From positions 1,364,001-1,428,000 of the forward strand of contig NZ_CP139698.1 in NCBI RefSeq assembly GCF_034372165.1: 64,000 bases of DNA, written 5' to 3'. A program made the translations under genes and the position numbers. This document shows positions 63,981 to 64,000 of this stretch, piece by piece. The notes under the pieces are model-generated. The model did no database searches. It had not been told where the DNA came from and saw only the letters and a list, made by a program, of their open reading frames with translations. Position 1 is the stretch's first letter, and each line of letters opens with the position of its first letter. The DNA comes from Christiangramia sp. OXR-203. GTDB lineage: Bacteria; Bacteroidota; Bacteroidia; Flavobacteriales; Flavobacteriaceae.

Positions 63981-64000
63981 TTTGGTCATAGTATATGGGA

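Noticed and set aside
63879..64000. CRISPR array after the Cas12f homologue
   Set aside because: Only one repeat-like end is present; no second repeat or regular spacing in the bases that remain in the window. An array further right cannot be excluded.

Overview
The window looks like chromosome of a marine Bacteroidota of the family Flavobacteriaceae, most like Christiangramia (formerly Gramella) or a close relative. This is inferred from gene content (a Lacal_2735-type mini-protein, a DUF7009 protein beside FdhF/YdeP, DUF4374 plus a TonB receptor, Y_Y_Y-type sensor kinases), AT-rich intergenic DNA and promoters of the Bacteroidota form TTG - about 19 nt - TAnnTTTG. I see no rRNA, tRNA, CRISPR array, transposase or integrase.

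The left part (1-38.0 kb) is mostly household and stress functions. It holds the end of a four-glycosyltransferase operon with a GntA-like heme protein behind it. Next come an OhrR/MarR-controlled redox operon, catalase HPII, a GAF histidine kinase and a giant four-cassette UvrA-like ATPase. A PLP enzyme, a LytS/LytTR two-component pair, a XusAB-like xenosiderophore operon with a well-formed regulated promoter and a TPR kinase/NarL pair follow. The stretch ends with YitT, a cupin that resembles DMSP lyase and seems to have a broken signal peptide, and a molybdenum module (FdhF/YdeP, DUF7009, MobA).

The right part (38.3-61.1 kb) is a dense defence island. In order it carries Wadjet (JetABCD), a split HipB-HipS-HipT toxin-antitoxin system with three operators exactly 61 bp apart, and a 1285-residue SIR2 protein whose catalytic domain is interrupted by a coiled coil. 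A 1263-residue STAND NTPase with an N-terminal PD-(D/E)XK-like nuclease follows, then a gapless operon of a type IIG restriction-modification enzyme, a DUF4365-TPR protein and a GIY-YIG nuclease. Two diverged 31-bp direct repeats (38167 and 51119) bracket the first half of the island.

The most important system is at the right edge (61.2-64.0 kb). A repressor-like HTH gene faces a 59-residue HTH gene, a sigma factor and a 365-residue Cas12f/TnpB-family protein. The Cas12f homologue has lost its RuvC active-site residues and stops before the zinc ribbon and the third RuvC motif. Its stop codon is followed by a noncoding stretch with three hairpins and a Cas12f-like repeat end, ACAAC, then a candidate guide. 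Together sigma factor, dead Cas12f and guide RNA match an RNA-guided transcription system, in which a dead Cas12f places a dedicated sigma factor and RNA polymerase at a guide-specified site. Two palindromic operators over the upstream promoter suggest that the neighbouring repressor controls it.
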